A stretch of DNA of 14,460 bases from Geodermatophilaceae bacterium (lineage in GTDB: Bacteria; Actinomycetota; Actinomycetes; Mycobacteriales; Geodermatophilaceae), in assembly GCA_013811805.1 (NCBI GenBank), contig JACCUM010000206.1, positions 1-14,460 on the forward strand. The letters are read 5' to 3'. Below are positions 10,313 to 14,460 of this stretch, piece after piece. The position numbers and the translations under genes were made by a program. Each line of letters opens with the position of its first letter. Position 1 is the stretch's first letter. The notes below the pieces were generated by a model, which did not search any database, had not been told where the DNA came from, and worked only from the letters and a program-made list of their open reading frames with translations.

Positions 10313-11524
10313 ACGCGCTGAGCCCTCCCGGTACTCCGGCCGCCGATCCCGCCGCAACCGGCCACGATGATGGCGCCCCCGACCCGGACGGTCTGCCGGG
10401 CCCTGATTCGCGCGACGCGGACCGGACCCACCAGTTGGCCAACGAGCCGCAGACCGACGTCGAGCGAACTGGACACCAGGCGAAGGTGACCGGGCAAAAG
10501 CCCAAGGCGTCCAGGCGCGCCTACGCCGGGCTGATCTTCGTTCCGCCCATCGTGGCCGCGGGGGTCACGGTCGGCTTGTTCAGCCTGTTCGGACCTGAGT
10601 CGTTCGGGCAGCGGACATCTTCCGTCCCAGTCAGTGGAACAAGCTCGGTAACGATGACCACCTGCAGGTGCTGACCGGGTCACTTCTCGGCGGGATGGCC
10701 ACGGTCGCCTCCACCCTGACCGCCGTCGGAGCGCGCAAGGTCGGCGATGCTACGGCGGACGCGGAGAATGTCCGGGATGCTCAGCTGTCCCCCGTCGAAC
10801 TGAGAAGGGGTGGCCAGCAGGAGGTTCGGCTCGCGCCGCTGAAACTCGCTCAGCAGCTGGCCGAAGCCAGGCTGGCGCACGCCGCGGATGGGGTCAATCG
10901 CAAGAGGGCCTTACCCGAGCCCCGATCCGACCAAGGGGCCCACGACGAGGTCAACGATCCTTCGGAGACTCATCCCCCGGACAGCGGAGATCACCCGCCG
11001 CCGCGAGGTGGTGCGCGTCCCTTTCCGACCTACCGTGCGGGCGCGAACTGCACAGGCTTGCAGTTCCACCGGACCAGGGCCCGCCCACCGAGCACGACGG
11101 TCCCGCGTGGGTCGAGCACTGCCCGCCCACCTACATCCAGGATCTTTCGCCCGTTCCTCCGCCGTGCCCCTTGCAAAACCACCGCCTCTGGTGGATATCT
11201 GCCCTTCAACTCATGTCACACCGCTGGTGGAGCCGCCGCCCGACGGCCCCCCAGCCGACACCGCTCCGCCCGGATCCGTCGGGCCGAACGTGTCGTGGTT
11301 CGAGTTCACCGACAGGTGGGGTAATCACCATCTGATTGCGATCATCGAGTGGTTCTGCCCGGATGGCAGAACCATCCGGCTGCTGGTCTGGCTGAACTTC
11401 CCCGCGGGTTCCAGCATCCCCGTGGTCATCCTCGCCGATCTGGTCGGGAGAGCCCCGCCGCTGGCGATCCGCGAACACATCTCAGCCGTCGCCGACTCCA
11501 TCCTGCTCTTGGTGGTCGAACAAG

Positions 11525-11529
11525 CCCCC
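11525..11529 (+). other. Frame-breaking C5 run in the relic
   Basis: The run of five C residues sits exactly where the unknown domain shifts frame. Six C residues would restore the reading APRLDPSAMRWLV that matches the intact copy. It is a simple slippage deletion, or less likely a phase-variable or sequencing site. Confidence 0.6.
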
Positions 11530-11810
11530 GCCTCGATCCGAGCGCGATGCGCTGGCTGGTGCATTCCGGTCGGTTCTCCACACTCGACGGAACCCTGATT
11601 GAGACCTTCCACGAGGTGCTGCTCGAGTTTCAGGGCGAGGACCACCGGCTGAACGCCGTACGGCTGCTCGACGGGCTCGAGGTCGAGGAGATGGTTGCGG
11701 CGTTGAAGCTGCGCCCGGTGGAGGAGATCGTGGATCGCCTCGCTACAGGATGCGGAGTACTAGGTTCAGGTGGACAGCACCGATCCTGCGATGGGCCAGA
11801 GTTCAAGCTG

Positions 11811-11816
11811 AAGGGA
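11811..11816 (+). promoter_or_regulatory. Shine-Dalgarno (aaggga) of the free-standing SUKH gene
   Basis: AAGGGA lies ten bases before the ATG at 11827 and decides the start MADQWHDRILKPAPRLS, which aligns with the VKWRDRAIVGPAPLDD entry into SUKH in the giant protein. Confidence 0.5.
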
Positions 11817-11826
11817 TCTCCATGGC

Positions 11827-12263
11827 ATGGCAGATCAGTGGCATGACCGCATCCTGAAGCCAGCACCCCGACTGAGCAACGAGCGCCTTGCCGACATTCA
11901 GGCCCGCTCGGTGTCCGATTGCCCGAGGACTATATCGAGGTCGTACGTGTTCATCAGGGCGGCTCGCCGGAAGGGGGGTCGGTGATCCTGCCGGACGGGA
12001 CCGGAACGCCATTCAACATGTTGCTGCATTTCGAGGACCAACCCGAGGGACTCGACGTACTGGGAATCGTCGAATGGTCGGAGCTCCTGCCCGACAAGGT
12101 GATTCCGTTCGCCGTCGATCCCGGCGGCAACTACTTCTGCTTCGACTACCGTGCGTCCGACACCGCCCCTCCAGTGGTTTTCTTGCCCCATGACGAGGTG
12201 AATGCCGAAACCCAACACGTGGCCGACAGTTTCACCGAGCTGATCGACTCCCTGCAGGACTAG
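11827..12263 (+). pseudogene. SUKH immunity gene with its own start, broken by one frameshift
   Basis: Translation from ATG 11827 gives MADQWHDRILKPAPRLSNER and LADIQA. One base (a G, in GCCCGCTCGG near 11905) is then missing relative to the expected ARLGVRLPEDY. After the shift the rest is intact to the TAG at 12261-12263: LPEDYIEVVRVHQGG, IPFAVDPGGNYFCFDYR, VADSFTELIDSLQD. The whole would be about 145 residues, normal for a single SUKH protein. Its start lies 20 bases inside the end of the preceding relic frame, an overlapping toxin-immunity arrangement, in contrast to the fused state in the giant protein. A shorter product from TTG 11919 is open but would lack the first helix. The stop shares a CTAG with the stop of the convergent lipoprotein gene. 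Confidence 0.75.
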
Positions 12264-13726
12264 TCCGTGGATAAGATCCGCAGAGCGACGAGCCCGCCGG
12301 CTTGAGAGGGACTCGACAACACCGACAGCAGCGCGACGAGAACGCGCTCCTCTGACAGGAAGACAAAGGATTCGACTGCAAGGTCGCCGTCATTCGGGGC
12401 GAAACGGGTCAAACGTTCTGTTGCCCAAGTCATTCCGCCATCGGCCGAGTACGCGAGGGAGGCTGCTTGGACGCCGCGGTCGTCACAGCTGGCCAAAGCT
12501 GCGACCTGTTCCCCGATCAGGCCCGGTGCATAGGACACGGTCGAGCCGCGTATGGACTCGTCCTGGCAGTCATCGAAGCTGAGTTCGGTCCGCGACACCA
12601 CCGCGCCCTGTTCGAGCCGACCGGCGGAGGCGACCGAGCAGTCACACGCTCTGTTCTCACTCCACGTCATGGCGGCCGCGCCGCCAGGAAGGGCGACCTG
12701 GTCGGCGTCTGCCCAGTATTCGTCAGGCAGCGGTTGGACCGCCCAGCCCGAGGATCCTGGCGACAGCGACACTCGCTCGAGGCCAGTACGCAACACGAGC
12801 TCGCCGTCGATCAGCACGCTCGCCGGGGCACCGCGGTATCCGCGGCCGGGCAACGGGAGCCCGCCCATCGGCGACCAGGACCCACCGCCGCCGCTGCTCT
12901 CCCACGCCACCCTCAATGGGTTCAGGTAACAGCATCCGGGCTCGGCCTGCGTAGTATCGCCGCCGATCGCGATGAGCCGGCCGTCGAAGGCGACCAGCTC
13001 ACCGATCAGTTGAGCACCGGCCACGCCATCGAACTCGGATGCGGCAAGTCGCTCGAACCCGGCAGCGGGGTCGCTGCTCGTCCAGAAAGCTGCGTCATAG
13101 GCCTCGGACAGGACATCGAAGGCCTGCTCGCGGTCCGCCGGTAGGTCGGTCACCAACTGGGTGGCACCGCCCAGGACCAGCCGGCCGTCGATGTCGGCAG
13201 CTGTCCAGACGAACGGCGCGGCACCGGGCGGTGCTGGCAGATCGGCCAGCTGCCAGGTTGCACCGAGGTCGTCGGACACCGCAACGGCCTGCTGCCCGAA
13301 CGAGCGCACATCGCCTGTCATGTCGACCTTCGACGTGGAGCGGAACGCGACGAGCCAGTCACCGGCGACGACCAGTCCCGCCCCGGGTGAGAAATCGTGG
13401 TCCTGGTAGTCGAACCCGGCTATGGCGTCGGGAAGTGGCGTTTCAGATTCGTTCCAGCTCAGACCACCGTCATCGGAGCGAAACACGAGGCCGGCAGGGC
13501 GGCTGTCGCTGGAGGCAAGGGCGACCAGCGAGCCTTCGATCTCGACCATGCCGTCGACGACCAGCCGATCCTCGCTCACCGGCGACGCGGCGACGGTGAA
13601 CAGGCCGTTGATGGTCGAGTCACCTCGCTCGCCCGATTGATCCGGGGGTCCATTTCCGCAGGCGGCGGCGACCAGGAGGACGGTGAGGCTGGTCAATGCG
13701 AACAAGGTCCGTGACGGCGGCGTCAT
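12260..13726 (-). CDS. Secreted lipoprotein with Asp-box (BNR-type) beta-propeller repeats
   Basis: This is 488 residues. The N-terminus MTPPSRTLFALTSLTVLLVA followed by AAC is a short lipoprotein signal peptide with Cys23 as the lipidated residue, so the protein should be anchored outside the membrane. At least three Asp-box-like motifs appear: SDDGGLSWNE, SDDLGATWQL and SADGGMTWATE, with a degenerate SSGGGGSWSPM. This pattern marks sialidase-type or photosynthesis-factor-like beta-propellers (usual motif S-x-D-x-G-x-T-W). No sialidase catalytic Arg triad or FRIP motif is apparent, so a non-enzymatic sensor or binding role is more likely. There is no convincing Shine-Dalgarno before the ATG. 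The gene converges on and overlaps by two bases the SUKH relic. No link to the toxin genes is evident. Confidence 0.82.
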   Translation of the reverse strand: MTPPSRTLFALTSLTVLLVAAACGNGPPDQSGERGDSTINGLFTVAASPVSEDRLVVDGMVEIEGSLVALASSDSRPAGLVFRSDDGGLSWNESETPLPDAIAGFDYQDHDFSPGAGLVVAGDWLVAFRSTSKVDMTGDVRSFGQQAVAVSDDLGATWQLADLPAPPGAAPFVWTAADIDGRLVLGGATQLVTDLPADREQAFDVLSEAYDAAFWTSSDPAAGFERLAASEFDGVAGAQLIGELVAFDGRLIAIGGDTTQAEPGCCYLNPLRVAWESSGGGGSWSPMGGLPLPGRGYRGAPASVLIDGELVLRTGLERVSLSPGSSGWAVQPLPDEYWADADQVALPGGAAAMTWSENRACDCSVASAGRLEQGAVVSRTELSFDDCQDESIRGSTVSYAPGLIGEQVAALASCDDRGVQAASLAYSADGGMTWATERLTRFAPNDGDLAVESFVFLSEERVLVALLSVLSSPSQAGGLVALRILSTD

Positions 13727-13757
13727 AATCCGAAGCTAGAGACCGCAGCGTGAGGCC

Positions 13758-13779
13758 GGCGTGATCTCGGCCGCACGCC
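13758..13779 (-). terminator. GC-rich hairpin directly after the DUF6188-like gene
   Basis: GGCGTG (13758-13763) and CACGCC (13774-13779) form a six-pair stem with a ten-base loop, immediately downstream of the minus-strand stop at 13780-13782. No T run follows. It may be a terminator or sit in the leader of the lipoprotein gene. Confidence 0.3.
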
Positions 13780-14193
13780 TCAGGCCGGTGCCGGGAAGGA
13801 TGCAACATCCCCTCCGGGCAGCCCGACGTATAGCCGTCCATCCGGCAACGTCACCTGCCAGTTCTCGAACTCATCGCTCGGAGCGACCTCCAACTCGTGC
13901 CCATCATGGAACGCCAAACGCAGCAACCCTGATCGCGACGCCGCGGCGGTACGCACCCGTTGATGCAAGAGAGCCAGCACGCCGACGTGCTCGGTGACCA
14001 CCTCCGGGTCGACCCGGACGCTCGAGCACTCGCATCGAAGCAGGAAAGGTGTCTCAATGACGATCTCCGCCCCGCCCTCGAGGCGCAGCCAGAATCGGTA
14101 GTCCACGCCGAGTTGCACGACAGTTTGCCCCTGAAGAAGGAAGTCCCATCCGTTCGAATCATCGACGGCCTCTTCCACCACCAGCCAGATCAT
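13780..14193 (-). CDS. DUF6188-like small protein
   Basis: This is 137 residues starting at ATG 14193, with GGAGG seven bases upstream (14201-14205 on the plus strand), which fixes the start. The layout is typical of the actinobacterial DUF6188 family as I recall it: a first strand pair (GVDYRFWLRLEGGAEIVIET), a central helix (VGVLALLHQRVRTAAA), then GLLRLAFHDGHELEVAPSDE followed by FENWQVTLPDGR and a closing GLPGGDVASF. No signal peptide or membrane helix is seen. The biochemical role of the family is unknown; some members sit next to toxin genes, and immunity is one possibility. It lies 53 bases upstream of the lipoprotein gene on the same strand with a hairpin between, so co-transcription is uncertain. 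The family call is from memory of the pattern, not a search. Confidence 0.65.
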   Translation of the reverse strand: MIWLVVEEAVDDSNGWDFLLQGQTVVQLGVDYRFWLRLEGGAEIVIETPFLLRCECSSVRVDPEVVTEHVGVLALLHQRVRTAAASRSGLLRLAFHDGHELEVAPSDEFENWQVTLPDGRLYVGLPGGDVASFPAPA

Positions 14194-14460
14194 GCCGCAC
14201 CCTCCGTCACTGTTCCGTCATGTCGTGACTCTTCCGCTCGTGGGGTGACCACCGCCAAGATCAAATCGGTGCTGGACGTCACCGGGATGCCGGCCAACGA
14301 GTGAGCACTGAGAGGGCCAGCGTGGCGTCGTCTGACGGCAATGAACTCCCGACCGGAACCAGGCGGGACACCGTGCGGGATCGCCGAGCGTCCCCGTGGC
14401 GGTACCCGAGTTCGGCTGCGCTCACCTGCATGATCGCACCGCCGGGCTGGGACGCATAGC
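14194..14460. other. No supported gene beyond the ribosome-binding site of the preceding gene
   Basis: Apart from the Shine-Dalgarno and presumed promoter of the minus-strand gene at 14193, I see no coding region with both a start signal and sensible composition. A plus-strand open stretch ending VLDVTGMPANE at 14302-14304 is too short to assign. The window end may cut a further gene. Confidence 0.5.

Larger units (their letters stand above)
10313..11846 (+). pseudogene. Second decayed copy of the giant gene: hairpin module 4, Pro-rich linker and unknown domain
   Basis: The relic begins at the junction with family X copy 3. It reads a Pro/Asp-rich linker and the first membrane helix (AGLIFVPPIVAAGVTVGLFS) in one frame. 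Near 10610 one base is missing, after which DIFRPSQWNKLGNDDHLQVL, TGSLLGGMATVASTLTAVG and a coiled-coil stretch continue in another frame. A Pro-rich part (AWVEHCPPTYIQDLSPVPPP, about 11110-11170) lies in the third frame. The unknown domain (WFEFTDRWGNHHLIAIIEW to LAIREHISAVADS) then runs until the five-C run at 11525-11529. One C added there would restore EQAPRLDPSAMRWLVHSGRF. The last frame stops with TGA at 11844-11846. At least four frame breaks make this a relic, although the residues themselves are well conserved. Confidence 0.82.

Noticed and set aside
9816..10505. A full-length third family X gene of 229 residues
   Set aside because: Only the part up to about 10312 matches the family; the N-terminal third is antisense of the next relic.
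12467..13144. Plus-strand frame of 225 codons opposite the lipoprotein
   Set aside because: Antisense shadow; the minus strand has a signal peptide, a lipobox and Asp-boxes.
13960..14304. Plus-strand frame opposite the DUF6188-like gene
   Set aside because: The minus strand has the ribosome-binding site and family-like pattern; only the last 20 codons lie outside it and they show nothing definite.

Overview
The window comes from a high-G+C bacterium, almost certainly an actinomycete. Third codon positions are strongly G/C, the antisense frames are long and open, and the proteins (SUKH, DUF6188-like, Pro-rich secreted linkers, lipobox lipoprotein) are typical of that group. I cannot name a genus. 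No rRNA, tRNA, CRISPR array, transposase or phage gene was seen.

Positions 1-7441 hold the 3' part of one very long open frame (at least 2,479 codons, open at the window's 5' edge). It looks like a giant polymorphic-toxin protein. Its order is: 11-residue Thr/Pro-rich repeats; a conserved toxin-type domain with an HExxE motif; a RelA/SpoT-like nucleotide pyrophosphokinase toxin domain; a second HE-motif domain; four glycine-rich transmembrane hairpin plus coiled-coil modules; a long Pro-rich linker; a C-terminal domain I do not recognise; and a SUKH (SMI1/KNR4) immunity-type domain. Two small genes (645-878 and 1767-2069), each with a strong Shine-Dalgarno, are nested in the +1 frame directly behind the first two toxin domains. 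They are the likely cognate immunity genes. The giant frame reads through both without a stop.

Positions 7442-12263 hold one intact and two decayed rounds of the same neighbourhood. Two paralogous minus-strand genes of an unrecognised family of about 230 residues ('family X', 7495-8896) are followed by a broken copy of the giant protein's C-terminal domain plus SUKH (9013-9850). Next come a truncated third family X copy (9816 to about 10312) and a second broken copy of the giant gene's 3' part (about 10313-11846). The last has a SUKH gene that keeps its own start (11827-12263). Single-base indels and deletions break these copies, while the neighbouring genes are intact, so this looks like a duplicated and decaying toxin-immunity locus.

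Positions 12260-14193 hold a minus-strand lipoprotein with Asp-box (BNR) repeats and a small DUF6188-like protein, probably outside the toxin system. Nothing can be supported in 14194-14460 beyond the ribosome-binding site of the latter gene.

Inference: this is a contact- or secretion-dependent interbacterial toxin locus. Toxin tips, nested immunity genes and a fused SUKH domain sit in one transcription unit, and relics of earlier duplications lie downstream.
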